Of a stretch of DNA of 64,000 nt, positions 49,727 through 58,890 are shown piece by piece; position 1 is the first letter of the stretch, and each line of letters begins with the position of its first letter. The notes beneath the pieces were generated by a model. That model saw nothing but the letters and a program-made list of their open reading frames with translations, searched no databases and was not told where the DNA came from. The translations under genes were made by a program, and so were the position numbers. Source of the DNA: Shouchella xiaoxiensis (lineage in GTDB: Bacteria > Bacillota > Bacilli > Bacillales > Bacillaceae_D); NCBI RefSeq assembly GCF_016907895.1, contig NZ_JAFBCV010000005.1, positions 62,001 to 126,000 of the forward strand. The letters run 5' to 3'.

Positions 49727-50398
49727 TTATTCAACCGGCCAGCTTTGCTGGTGGTAAGCCATATCCCAGAACATATATTCATACCTGCTCGTATTTAGGA
49801 AGATCTGCTCAATTCGGTTTAGCTCTTCTTCAGACTTTGACTCAGCTAGACCGTCAAGCGTTTCGATTAACCATTCGGCAATTGCCCCAAACTCTTTAGA
49901 AGCATACATCTTAACCCACTCGCCATAGTATTCATGTTCAGTAGCTCCAGGAATTTTTGCAAGTTCCGTTCCAATTTCATAGTAACTCCACGCACAAGGT
50001 AGAATGGAAGCAATTAATTCAGCAATCGATCCTTTCTGAGCTTCCGCCATCATCACTCCACTATATGCTAGCGTTACAGGACCAGGGACCGTTTCTTCAA
50101 GCTCTTGTCGGGAGATTCCGAGCCTTGCTGCGTACGATCTGTGCAGCTCCATTTCTGTATTTAGCGTTTCATCTAGAGCTTTTGCAAAGCCTGACATTGT
50201 GTTTAGATCAGGCGCAAGTACACTTCCTAAAGCCATTACCCGCGCATAGTCGATTAGGTATTTATAATCCTGACGCATGTAATATTTAAATGAATCTAAC
50301 GGCAGTGTTCCATGACCAATCCCTTGTACAAACGGATGTTGATGACTAGCTGCCCAAATTGAATCTGCCCGCTCTCGTATGCGTTTTGAAAAAGTCAT
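49727..50398 (-). CDS. tenA: TenA-family thiaminase II (copy 2)
   Basis: 223 residues with a GAGGAG site. Same active-site set as copy 1 at the same positions: D44 and Y47 (MRQDYKYL), C135 (ILPCAWSY), E207 (SRYEYMFWDMAY). The two copies differ strongly elsewhere, so this is an old duplication or separate acquisition. Controlled by its own TPP riboswitch, which ends in a clear terminator. Expected role is HMP salvage from thiamine breakdown products. Confidence 0.93.
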   Translation of the reverse strand: MTFSKRIRERADSIWAASHQHPFVQGIGHGTLPLDSFKYYMRQDYKYLIDYARVMALGSVLAPDLNTMSGFAKALDETLNTEMELHRSYAARLGISRQELEETVPGPVTLAYSGVMMAEAQKGSIAELIASILPCAWSYYEIGTELAKIPGATEHEYYGEWVKMYASKEFGAIAEWLIETLDGLAESKSEEELNRIEQIFLNTSRYEYMFWDMAYHQQSWPVE

Positions 50399-50425
50399 TG
50401 TTTTGCTCCTCTACATTTTATTGAA

Positions 50426-50456
50426 CAAAAAACCACTTTCTACTCAAAGAAAGTGG
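50426..50456 (-). terminator. expression-platform terminator of TPP riboswitch 2
   Basis: CCACTTTCT and AGAAAGTGG form the stem, followed on the minus strand by GTTTTTTG. The AAGTGG arm can compete with the riboswitch P1 strand. Confidence 0.85.
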
Positions 50457-50480
50457 CATAATCCATGGCTATTGATCGAT

Positions 50481-50571
50481 GCCCACTTCCCTCCGCTAGT
50501 TTTAACTAGATCAGGTCATTAAGGGTTAAGGCAAATCCTCTCTCAGCTACTTAAAGCACCCCTAGTGGTAA
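50481..50571 (-). ncRNA. TPP (thi-box) riboswitch 2
   Basis: Read on the minus strand: CCACTAGGGGTGC, GCTGAGAG, TTAACCCTTAATGACCTGAT, then CGGAGGGAAGTGG. These are the thi-box blocks in order, with P1 CCACT/AGTGG. It precedes the second tenA and its terminator. Confidence 0.92.
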
Positions 50572-50636
50572 TTATTCTGTTCTCTTTTTTAACCTATCAT
50601 AGTCTCTCTACCCTCGCAAGAAACCGTCTTCACAGA

Positions 50637-51395
50637 TTATAAAATTTTTGATAAAAACAATTTCGTGCGCTCATGTTGAGGTCGCTCAAATAAATTTTCT
50701 GGCGTACCCATTTCAACTATACATCCTTCATCAAACAATACGACTCTGTCCGCTACTTCTCTTGCAAAGTTCATTTCATGGGTTACAACTAGCATAGTTA
50801 TCCCCGTTTGAGCAAGCTCTTTTATAACAGTTAGCACTTCTTTAATCATCTCTGGATCAAGCGCGGATGTCGGTTCATCAAACAACATTACTTTCGGCTC
50901 CATTGCCAGCGCCCGAGCAATCGCCACACGCTGCTGTTGCCCTCCAGACAATTGACTTGGAAACTTATTTGCTTGCTCATAAATTCCAACTCGTTTGAGT
51001 AAAGACTCGGCTTTTTGTTCCGCTTTTACTTTTGACCACTTACGCACAACAGCAGGAGAGAGCATAATGTTTTGTTTAATCGTCATATGCGGAAATAAAT
51101 TAAACTGTTGAAAAACCATCCCTGTTTCTTTTCTGATCGCGTCAATATCTTTTTGTTTATGGGTGAGTTTCTTCTGATCGACAGTAATCGTTCCAGAGTT
51201 AATCGATTCAATTCCGTTTAATGTTCGAATAAAAGTCGATTTTCCTGAGCCTGATGGTCCTAAGATACAGAGAACTTCACCTTGCTTGACCTTAATCGAA
51301 ACATCTTTTAACACATGTAATTCACCAAAGTATTTATTTAATCCCTCACATGTAATCATCCATTGGGATTGATCTGTTTTTGCTAGTTGATTCAT
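50637..51395 (-). CDS. polar amino-acid ABC transporter ATPase, orphan
   Basis: 252 residues from the ATG at 51395 with AAAGGA upstream. Walker [11 protein letters not shown]-loop [12 protein letters not shown], signature LSGGQQQR, Walker [14 protein letters not shown], switch His in VVTHEMNFA. The sequence is of the GlnQ/HisP type. No permease or binding-protein gene adjoins it, so its partners must be elsewhere. It is upstream of, not under, the second TPP riboswitch. Confidence 0.92.
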   Translation of the reverse strand: MNQLAKTDQSQWMITCEGLNKYFGELHVLKDVSIKVKQGEVLCILGPSGSGKSTFIRTLNGIESINSGTITVDQKKLTHKQKDIDAIRKETGMVFQQFNLFPHMTIKQNIMLSPAVVRKWSKVKAEQKAESLLKRVGIYEQANKFPSQLSGGQQQRVAIARALAMEPKVMLFDEPTSALDPEMIKEVLTVIKELAQTGITMLVVTHEMNFAREVADRVVLFDEGCIVEMGTPENLFERPQHERTKLFLSKIL

Positions 51396-51581
51396 CTGCT
51401 GGCATTCCTTTCTTCGTACGAACACTCTTCTTATCATAAGCAATCTGAGTCGTCTAAAGCAAGATCAAGCGATAGCTCCCTTACCTACAGCCAGAAATCC
51501 AATTTGTTTATTAATATCCATCATTTTCTTGTGCGTGATATGATAGAGCTAATCAGTACTCACTAAAAGGGGATTCTTTTT

Positions 51582-52673
51582 ATGACAACCATACTTACTG
51601 CGACTCTCGCTTTACTCATCTATGCACTCGCCTGTTTTTATGTCAGTTATAACGGCTGGCGTTGGCTTAATACAAGTTTCTCATTCCCTTATAAAAAAAG
51701 TTACTTCTTTGTTCTTTCATTTTTAGCAAGTGCATACATACTTTCTTACTTCGTACCATTCGCTTGGCTTGAGCTCGTTGGTGGTTATTGGCTGGCACTG
51801 TTCGCCTACAGCTTGTTCCTGCTGCCAATCGCAAACATCATTTATTTTTTATCCAAGAAAAAGAAGGCTGTTCTCCTTACGCTTGGATACACATTTTCTG
51901 CCCTGTTTACCTTTGTTCTTATTTATGGGTCGTTTAATGCCTGGTCGCCAGTAGTTCGGCACTATGAAGTAGCGCTTAACAACGAGAGCCGGTCTGTCCA
52001 ATCGGAAGAACTACGCGTCTTGCTTGCTGCCGACTTGCATATCGGTAACCAGATTGGTGAAAAACATGTGCAGCGCTTTGTAGATGTTGTTAAAGACGAA
52101 GCGCCTGACCTCGTGCTGCTTGCCGGTGATATTATTGATAATACAATTGATACGTTTATGGAAGAAAATTTAGTTGCTTTATTTGAAGAAATTGATTCAC
52201 CTCTTGGAGTGTTCGTTGTACCAGGCAATCACGATTATTACGGAGGTGATTTGCTGTTATTGAAAGATGAATTTCAAGAAATAGGCATCCACTTCTTAAT
52301 GGATCAGCAAGTTGACGTTAATGGACTGCTAACCATTGTCGGTCGCAAAGACTTTACCGATCCTGACCGACTTTCGATTGAGGAGTTAATTGAAGAAACA
52401 AGTTCAGCACTCCCAATTATTATGCTTGATCATCAGCCTCGGGACATTTCTGAGGCAAGGGACAGCGGTGTTGATTTAATTGTATCAGGACACACCCATC
52501 GTGCTCAGCTATGGCCAGGACACTTGATTACTCAACAGCTTTACGAAAATGACTGGGGCTACAAACAATTTGATCAGCTTCATTCATTTACAACCTCTGG
52601 ATTCGGGTTTTGGGGGCCGGCGCTTCGAATTGGCAGTCGCTCTGAAGTGATGGTTGTTGATTTGCAATTTTAA
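51582..52673 (+). CDS. membrane-anchored metallophosphoesterase (YkuE-like)
   Basis: 363 residues. Four hydrophobic segments in the first ~125 residues, then a calcineurin-like phosphoesterase domain with all metal-binding blocks: ADLHIGN, LAGDIIDN, VPGNHDYYGG, LDHQPRD, SGHTHRAQLWPG. Likely faces the outside or membrane surface. Substrate unknown. Confidence 0.9.
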   Translation: MTTILTATLALLIYALACFYVSYNGWRWLNTSFSFPYKKSYFFVLSFLASAYILSYFVPFAWLELVGGYWLALFAYSLFLLPIANIIYFLSKKKKAVLLTLGYTFSALFTFVLIYGSFNAWSPVVRHYEVALNNESRSVQSEELRVLLAADLHIGNQIGEKHVQRFVDVVKDEAPDLVLLAGDIIDNTIDTFMEENLVALFEEIDSPLGVFVVPGNHDYYGGDLLLLKDEFQEIGIHFLMDQQVDVNGLLTIVGRKDFTDPDRLSIEELIEETSSALPIIMLDHQPRDISEARDSGVDLIVSGHTHRAQLWPGHLITQQLYENDWGYKQFDQLHSFTTSGFGFWGPALRIGSRSEVMVVDLQF

Positions 52674-52675
52674 CT

Positions 52676-52713
52676 AGACAAAGAGGGCAGCGATTACGCT
52701 GTCCTCTTTGTCT
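52676..52713. terminator. bidirectional terminator
   Basis: AGACAAAGAGGGCAGCG, loop, CGCTGTCCTCTTTGTCT, with one wobble. Confidence 0.82.
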
Positions 52714-52717
52714 GTAT

Positions 52718-54349
52718 TTATTTCTGATCATTTGTCTCTTCAGAGAGATCACCATCTGGGATATTTTTATCAAATTCCTCCCGCATTACTTCAAGCTCTT
52801 GCTGGGATTCTTTTTGAAAATTCGGGTCCCATTCTTTATGTTTATTCTCTAAACGAAGAATGTCGTATTCACTACTAAGTGCCTTTAACAATGAAACGCT
52901 CATGAGTACAATTACAATCGCAAATGGGAAGGCTGCAATGAGCATGGCCATCTCAAGCGCTTGTAATCCTCCTGAAAGCAGTAACGCTGCTGCCGTTCCT
53001 GCAAGAATTAAGCCCCAAATAATTTTCACACTTGTTTTTGGGTTTAATCGACCGCCTGTTGTCAACATCCCTAATACTAATGTTGCCGAGTCAGCAGATG
53101 TAATGAAGAACGAAGCAATTAAGAGTACGGCGATTCCAATGATAGCGATACTAAATGGATAGGACTCTAGAAATGCAAACAGTGCGACTTCATTTCCTTG
53201 ATCAGCAATAAGTTGGTACAACCCGCCTCCTTGCGAAGCATCCGCCTCCATACCTGCGACTCCAAAAATAGAAAACCAGATCGCACTGAAAATAACCGGT
53301 ATTGCGGTAACACCGATAACAAATTCCCGAATCGTTCTTCCTCGAGAAACACGGGCGATAAATGTTCCAACAAAAGGAGACCAGCCAATCCACCATGCCC
53401 AATAAAACAGCGTCCAATCATTGAGAAACTCTCGATCTCCAGTAAATGCATTCATTCCAAATGTCATGCTCGGCAAGTTTTGCAGATAATTTCCCATTGT
53501 AGTAGAGAACGTCTCAATCATGCGAACACTTGAACCTAACGAAAAGACGAAGATCATTAACACTATAGCTACCACAATGTTTGTCCAGCTTAAATAACGA
53601 ATTCCTCTATCTAAACCCGTTGCTGCCGATAGTAAGAAAAGAACCGTTACTATTCCAATAACAATGAGATTCGTCACTGTGCTATTCTCAATTCCATTAA
53701 AACTGTAGCTCAATCCTGCTGTAATTTGAGAAGCCCCTAAACCAAGTGAAGTAGCAACGCCAAAAATAGTTGCAAATACAGCTAAAATATCAATGCTGTG
53801 ACCAAGTCCGCCTTGTGCTCGTTTTCCCAACAGTGGAGTGAAAGCAGAACTGATGAGCGCTGGCGCGTCATGCCTAAATTTAAAATAAGCAAGAGTTAGC
53901 GCAACAATCGCATATGTAGCCCAAGGGTGAAATCCCCAATGAAACAGCGTATATTGCATTGATTCTGCCATTGCTACAATGGTATTTGCTTCTGCAGAAG
54001 GCGGGCTATATAAATGAGTCAATGGTTCTGCAATACCAAAGAAAACAAGCCCTACACCCATTCCAGCAGTAAACAAAAATGCAAACCACGTAAAATAACT
54101 GTACTCTGGCTTTTCATCTGGCTTTCCAAGTCTAATTTTCCCAAAAGGACCAAATACTAAAAAGAGAGCAAGTAAAACAAAGGCAGTTGTTGCCAGGATA
54201 TAAACCCAGCCAAAATTCGATGCTAAAAATCCATCAATAAGTCCTAAAACGGCATCGACATTCTCAGGTAAAAAGATGCCCCATAAAATAAACACACTTG
54301 CAATTGCAAGTGATACCCAAAATACGAGCGTTAATGTGTTGTTTTTCAA
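52718..54349 (-). CDS. BCCT-family transporter (glycine betaine/choline/carnitine type)
   Basis: 543 residues, twelve membrane helices. BCCT signatures: TAGMGVGLVFFGIAEPLTHLYSPP (Gly-rich helix for Na+ and substrate) and LFYWAWWIGWSPFVGTFIARVSRGRTIREFV (aromatic box). Imports compatible solutes such as glycine betaine with Na+, for osmotic protection. OpuD-like in length. Monocistronic. Confidence 0.93.
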   Translation of the reverse strand: MKNNTLTLVFWVSLAIASVFILWGIFLPENVDAVLGLIDGFLASNFGWVYILATTAFVLLALFLVFGPFGKIRLGKPDEKPEYSYFTWFAFLFTAGMGVGLVFFGIAEPLTHLYSPPSAEANTIVAMAESMQYTLFHWGFHPWATYAIVALTLAYFKFRHDAPALISSAFTPLLGKRAQGGLGHSIDILAVFATIFGVATSLGLGASQITAGLSYSFNGIENSTVTNLIVIGIVTVLFLLSAATGLDRGIRYLSWTNIVVAIVLMIFVFSLGSSVRMIETFSTTMGNYLQNLPSMTFGMNAFTGDREFLNDWTLFYWAWWIGWSPFVGTFIARVSRGRTIREFVIGVTAIPVIFSAIWFSIFGVAGMEADASQGGGLYQLIADQGNEVALFAFLESYPFSIAIIGIAVLLIASFFITSADSATLVLGMLTTGGRLNPKTSVKIIWGLILAGTAAALLLSGGLQALEMAMLIAAFPFAIVIVLMSVSLLKALSSEYDILRLENKHKEWDPNFQKESQQELEVMREEFDKNIPDGDLSEETNDQK

Positions 54350-54440
54350 CTGATCTCCCCCTTGTCTTTATTTAGGAATCACATCAATAGTTATCCCAAC
54401 ATATTTACTTTCCCACACTTTTCTACATTTCAAACATAAA

Positions 54441-54480
54441 AAGAACCCTTTTTTAGCTTACTGCTAAAAAAAGGGTTCTT
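54441..54480. terminator. terminator of the rlmN-like gene
   Basis: AAGAACCCTTTTTTAGC, loop TTACT, GCTAAAAAAAGGGTTCTT: a long near-perfect stem. Confidence 0.85.
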
Positions 54481-54482
54481 CA

Positions 54483-55553
54483 TTAAACTGCTTTTTCTTT
54501 CTTCTTCTCTTGCTTGCTTCGTAGTTGCCCACAAGCTGCATCGATGTCAGTTCCTTGTTCTAAGCGAACCCCACAATTAATGCCTTTCTTCTTCAATGTT
54601 TCAAAAAATGTCCGAATGGCTTCTGGCTCGCTTCGTTGATATTGGCCGTGCTCATCAACGGGATTGTACGGAATCAAGTTCACATAAGAAAGGTGACGCT
54701 TATCACCGATAAGCTCAGCAAGCTCTAGCGCTTCTTTTTCGTGGTCGTTCACGTCTTTAATTAAAATATATTCATACGTTACGCGACGATTTGTTTTGTC
54801 TAAATAGTAGTTAACGGATTCCATTAACTTTTCAATTGGAAATGCTTTGTTGATCTTCATGATGCTTGTGCGAAGCTCATCGTTTGGCGCGTGTAAGGAT
54901 ACGGCGAGATTAACCTGGCTTTTAAGGTCAGCAAACTCTTTAATCTTGTGCGCTAAACCACTTGTTGATACCGTGATATGTCTCGCACCAATCGCAAGTC
55001 CTTTGTGATCTTTAATAACATCAAGGAAATCAACCGTATTTTTAAAGTTATCAAATGGTTCCCCAATACCCATTACAACAACGTGACTGACGCGCTCATC
55101 TTGTTTTTTGGAGTCAAGATGAAATTGGACTTTCATAATTTGCTCAACAATTTCTCCACTTGATAGATCACGGTTCTTTTTAAGTAGTCCACTTGCACAG
55201 AAACTACAGCCGATATTACAACCAACTTGAGTCGTCACACAGACTGATAGCCCGTACTTATGACGCATTAATACCGTTTCAATTAAATTGCCGTCGTGCA
55301 GCTTAAAAAGAAACTTAATTGTGCCGTCTTTTGATTCTTGACGCACATGCTCCTCAAGCGTTCCTAACGTAAAATGTTCTTCTAAAAGAGATAAACAGTC
55401 ATTCTTCACATTGTTCATCTCAGAAAACGACGTCACTCTTTTTCGATAGAGCCAGTCCCATACTTGTGTTGCTCTAAATTTTTTGAAGCCACGCGCCGTT
55501 AACCAATTTGTTAACTGCTCCATCGTGAGCCCGTAAATTGATTCTTTTACCAT
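54483..55553 (-). CDS. RlmN-type radical-SAM rRNA (adenine-C2) methyltransferase
   Basis: 356 residues from the ATG at 55553, with GAGAGGG upstream. Radical SAM CxxxCxxC is C112, C116, C119 ([12 protein letters not shown]). The methyl-carrying cysteine is C341 in [11 protein letters not shown], and [10 protein letters not shown] and HITVSTSGL are RlmN blocks. It methylates C2 of A2503 in 23S rRNA (and A37 of some tRNAs). It stands alone, not in the usual rsmB-rlmN-prpC-prkC cluster, so it may be a second copy. The N-terminus and MGIGEPFDN favour RlmN over the resistance enzyme Cfr. Confidence 0.88.
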   Translation of the reverse strand: MVKESIYGLTMEQLTNWLTARGFKKFRATQVWDWLYRKRVTSFSEMNNVKNDCLSLLEEHFTLGTLEEHVRQESKDGTIKFLFKLHDGNLIETVLMRHKYGLSVCVTTQVGCNIGCSFCASGLLKKNRDLSSGEIVEQIMKVQFHLDSKKQDERVSHVVVMGIGEPFDNFKNTVDFLDVIKDHKGLAIGARHITVSTSGLAHKIKEFADLKSQVNLAVSLHAPNDELRTSIMKINKAFPIEKLMESVNYYLDKTNRRVTYEYILIKDVNDHEKEALELAELIGDKRHLSYVNLIPYNPVDEHGQYQRSEPEAIRTFFETLKKKGINCGVRLEQGTDIDAACGQLRSKQEKKKEKAV

Positions 55554-55741
55554 AAATAACCCTCTCTTCATTTTTTGAATTCTGCTATAGGTACATTCGC
55601 TTTTTTAAGCTGCGAAAAATAATCGTTCTACAATCTTTTATTATAGCAGACTTGTTACAAAAAAAGAAAGGGGGTTATTAATAAAGCTTCAAGAGGGAGT
55701 AATGATTAGGAAGAGAGAGTGAAGGAAGTTCTCCAAGAACA

Positions 55742-56647
55742 TTAATTTCTAATTAAGTTCCCGTATACATAGAGAGCATCTTCAATATGATAAGGATCGG
55801 TATGATGATTGCCCTTTGCTTGCGCAGTAATTAGAAGATACTCTTTGCCATTAATTAACGCTAGGCTTGCGAGGCACAAGCCTGCTTCTTTTGTATAACC
55901 AGTTTTCCCGCCTAGTAAGGCTCCATCGGAAAATGACGTTTCAGGGATTTTGGAAAACAACGTACTTGTAAGGGTTAAACCGTTAGGATGATAAAAACTC
56001 GGTTGAGTTGTATGGATCGCAGCGGTGAACACTTTTCGAAACACGTCATTGTTCATCGCATCGTTTAGAAGGAGGAGCATGTCACGACTAGTTGTATAGT
56101 GATTGGTGTCGTGGAGTCCAGTCACGTTTGTAAAGTGTGTATCATTTAGTCCAAGCTGACTTGCTTTTTCATTCATTCGTTTTACATAGGAAGTCTCGTT
56201 ACCGGCTAGATAAGTCGCCAGGGCCAGTGAAGCTTCTGCACCAGAAGGCAACATCACTCCGTACATTAAATCAATGAGCTCTACTTGCTCATTCGAAGCA
56301 AACCCTGCCATTGCAGCGTTTGTACCGCTTAACTGAGCGTGTATCTCTCCAGTAACGATTGTTTCTTCATTTAGATCATCTGACTGTTCAATGGCAACCA
56401 AGACCGTCATTATTTTCGTTAACGAAGCAGGATACATCCGTTCATCTGCATTTTTTTCATGGATAATGGTTCCAGTACCCCTTTCCATTAAAATCCCATG
56501 TTCACTATGTATATTTTTTTGAAACGAGTCAGTTGATTTGAACCCCCCCGTGAAGGAGTAGGAACTCTCCATTACCCATAAGGTACAAGCAACAATAACC
56601 AACACAATGGCTGTTGCTATCTTTTCTTTTGCAGTGTATGAACGCAT
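55742..56647 (-). CDS. D-alanyl-D-alanine carboxypeptidase (S11 family), membrane-anchored
   Basis: 301 residues from the ATG at 56647, 9 bases after GAGGAGGG; an upstream GTG overlaps that site. An N-terminal hydrophobic anchor (~9-26) precedes the S11 penicillin-binding domain: S75-x-x-K78 (YPASLTK), S135-G-A in LPSGAEAS (SGN in most members) and K248-T-G (GGKTGYTKEAG). It trims the terminal D-Ala of peptidoglycan stem peptides. It follows a VanR/VanS-like pair on the same strand, 95 bases downstream of the kinase gene. Confidence 0.9.
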   Translation of the reverse strand: MRSYTAKEKIATAIVLVIVACTLWVMESSYSFTGGFKSTDSFQKNIHSEHGILMERGTGTIIHEKNADERMYPASLTKIMTVLVAIEQSDDLNEETIVTGEIHAQLSGTNAAMAGFASNEQVELIDLMYGVMLPSGAEASLALATYLAGNETSYVKRMNEKASQLGLNDTHFTNVTGLHDTNHYTTSRDMLLLLNDAMNNDVFRKVFTAAIHTTQPSFYHPNGLTLTSTLFSKIPETSFSDGALLGGKTGYTKEAGLCLASLALINGKEYLLITAQAKGNHHTDPYHIEDALYVYGNLIRN

Positions 56648-56742
56648 GTAAAACACCCTCCTCTATAATTGTATTAAACCATGTAAAAGAAGGGTGTTTT
56701 TTAATAAAAAATGAGTAAAACCTTAACTTTTTCTTAAGTTTT

Positions 56743-57867
56743 TTAATTCAAAGGCAATCTAACCGAAAAAACCGTTTTATTGTCGGAACTTGTTGCAGAA
56801 ATCGTACCACCATGGGCAACAACAATCTCTTTAGAGATGGCTAGTCCGAGCCCTGCTCCTCCTGTTTGTGTACCTCTTGAAGCGTCTAAGCGGTAAAACT
56901 TTTCAAAGATACGCTCCAGTTTTGATGGGGGAATGGGCTTTCCCGTGTTTTCAATTGTAATGATCGCGTTGTCTTTCTCTGTACGAGCCCGTAAATAAAT
57001 CACGCTGTTTGGTGAGCTATAGGCAACGGCGTTCTTTAAAATATTATTAAAGACGCGGCCCAACTTATCTGGGTCTGCCGGAATCGTTAATTCTTCAACC
57101 GCATCTACTTCCGCTTGAAGCTGACCTGCTTCAAATAGTGGATAAAACTCATCAGCAAGCTGCATCAACATAAAGGGTAAATTGAGTTGTTCTTTTTCTA
57201 GAACGATTGTTTGTAGGTTGAAACGCGTGATTTCAAAAAACTCGTCAATTAACTGTTCTAACCGATGTGCTTTATCAAGTGTTATATCCACATACTTAGC
57301 TCGCTGTTCAATTGGCATATCCTTCGCTTCATTAAGCAAACTTAAATAGCCAATTACCGATGTTAATGGTGTTTTAATATCATGTGCTAAATAGACAACA
57401 AGATCATTTTTCCGTTGTTCTGCTTCCTGAGCAAGCACAGCCCTCTCTTTTAGTGTATCTTTCACAGACTGAAGCTTTCTTTCCATAAAATCGAGTTCAT
57501 CAGGCAAAGCAATTCGCTCAGTTGACTCAGCAGCAAGGGCATCAATCCCTTTGCTTATTGCAATAAAATACGATTTAAAGCGGGATAGAGCAAAATAGAA
57601 AACGATCAGCAATAACACAATAAAGCCAAACGCCAGCCAAAGCGTTTTGTTTTGCCTAAAAATTGTCGCATAGACTCCAACCGCTTCGTAATACTCAATG
57701 TCCCAGAATGTTTGCAACCCCATGACAAACAGTTCTGCGAAGGGTGCCTGTAATATTCCGTCAATAAAGATATAGTAAATGATCAGTCCAAGAACAGCAG
57801 TAACAATCGAAATAGCAATAACTTGTCCAATCATTTTTCGTTTTAACTGGCTGAATTGCTTATTCAA
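56743..57867 (-). CDS. VanS-like sensor histidine kinase
   Basis: 374 residues. Membrane helices ~14-35 and ~76-95, HAMP, HisKA with H162 in VYLAHDIKTPLTSVIGYLSLL, and HATPase_c with NNILKNAVAYS and GGAGLGLAISKEIVVAHGG. The stretch DKAHRLEQLIDEFFEITRFNLQTI is very close to VanS of glycopeptide-resistance clusters. The sensor loop (~36-75) is short. It overlaps the vanR-like gene by 8 bases. Signal unknown; cell-wall stress is likely from the neighbours. Confidence 0.9.
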   Translation of the reverse strand: MNKQFSQLKRKMIGQVIAISIVTAVLGLIIYYIFIDGILQAPFAELFVMGLQTFWDIEYYEAVGVYATIFRQNKTLWLAFGFIVLLLIVFYFALSRFKSYFIAISKGIDALAAESTERIALPDELDFMERKLQSVKDTLKERAVLAQEAEQRKNDLVVYLAHDIKTPLTSVIGYLSLLNEAKDMPIEQRAKYVDITLDKAHRLEQLIDEFFEITRFNLQTIVLEKEQLNLPFMLMQLADEFYPLFEAGQLQAEVDAVEELTIPADPDKLGRVFNNILKNAVAYSSPNSVIYLRARTEKDNAIITIENTGKPIPPSKLERIFEKFYRLDASRGTQTGGAGLGLAISKEIVVAHGGTISATSSDNKTVFSVRLPLN

Positions 57868-58570
57868 TCATATAACCTACTCCCCAGACAGTCTTAATGT
57901 ATGAACGATTCTTTGCGGCTGCGTTCATTTTCTCACGTAAATGACGAACATGCACCATTACGGTATTGTTGCTACTATAGTATTTATCCGCCCAAACCTC
58001 GTAAAATAACTCTTCAGAACTGACTGCTCTGCCTTGATTCTCACAAAGAAACCAAAGGATTGAGAACTCTTTCGGCGTTAGGTTTAGCGGCTTTTCGTTC
58101 AAAAAACAGTTACGGGAATGTTTGTCGAGCGTTAAACCAGATATGGTAATGATATGGTCGGTTTTCTCCTCTTCTTTGCGCTCAGTTGAATCTGATTGAT
58201 TGTATGTTTTCGAACGCCTGAGCTGTGCTTTCACCCGAGCAACCAACTCCAGCGGCTGAAACGGTTTTGTCATGTAGTCATCAGCGCCTAGCGTGAGCCC
58301 GGTTATTTTATCGACTTCATCGTTTTTTGCCGTTAGCATAATGACTGGGTAATGAGCTACTTCTCTAATTTTTCGACAGAGTGTGAACCCATCCATATCC
58401 GGCATCATCACATCCAGAACTGCCAAATCAATTTCTTCGTTTTCTATATGAGCTAATGCATCCGTTGCTGAATAATACGCATGTACCGTAAACTGCTCTA
58501 GCTCTAAATACAGCTTAATTAAATCCGCAATTTCTTTTTCATCATCAACAACTAAAATTTGAATTGACAC
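57860..58570 (-). CDS. VanR-like OmpR-family response regulator
   Basis: 236 residues. Receiver D53 (VLDVMMPDMDG) with KITGLTLGADDYMTKPFQPLELVARVKAQLRR, almost the VanR sequence. A charged linker (~125-140) is followed by a winged helix: LTPKEFSILWFLCENQGRAVSSEELFYEVWADKYYSSNNTVMVHVRHLREKMN, ending YIKTVWGVGYMIE. Probably controls the S11 carboxypeptidase downstream. Confidence 0.9.
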   Translation of the reverse strand: MSIQILVVDDEKEIADLIKLYLELEQFTVHAYYSATDALAHIENEEIDLAVLDVMMPDMDGFTLCRKIREVAHYPVIMLTAKNDEVDKITGLTLGADDYMTKPFQPLELVARVKAQLRRSKTYNQSDSTERKEEEKTDHIITISGLTLDKHSRNCFLNEKPLNLTPKEFSILWFLCENQGRAVSSEELFYEVWADKYYSSNNTVMVHVRHLREKMNAAAKNRSYIKTVWGVGYMIE

Positions 58571-58825
58571 AATCAGAACCCCTTCTTTTCTTTACTCATA
58601 GAACAAGTATAGCGGAAAAAGGGTCCACTCGTTTAGGGTTTTTTATCCATTTACATGAAAATCGACTGGAACAACATCTTCAAAACTGATGCAAAACCAC
58701 TTCAGTAGAATCTTCCACTCTTAGCGAGCACGCCCTCAGTCGCTTGCGTTTACTTACATAAAATAGAAGCTTCTGATTCGCGTTAGCCAAGAGGAATGCC
58801 AGACTCTCACTCTCGGATTAAAATC
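58571..58825. other. non-coding interval upstream of the vanR-like gene
   Basis: About 255 bases with no credible reading frame. It should hold the promoter of the vanRS-like operon, but no clear operator or riboswitch was recognised. Confidence 0.4.
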
Positions 58826-58864
58826 AAAAAGGCGATTAATCCAACTAGGATTGTTCGCCTTTTC
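58826..58864 (-). terminator. terminator of the sulfite reductase operon
   Basis: AAAAAGGCGA with TCGCCTTTTC, inner AATCC/GGATT pairing. On the minus strand it ends in TTTTTGATTTT. Confidence 0.83.
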
Positions 58865-58890
58865 ATTCTGTTCATATCTTTTTGTCACGG

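Noticed and set aside
54483-55553. Cfr-type antibiotic-resistance methylase
   Set aside because: [10 protein letters not shown], the N-terminal block and C-terminal [11 protein letters not shown] region fit RlmN better than Cfr; no resistance-gene context.
55742-58570. Vancomycin-resistance operon
   Set aside because: No vanH, ligase or vanX genes are present; only regulators and a carboxypeptidase, so resistance cannot be claimed.
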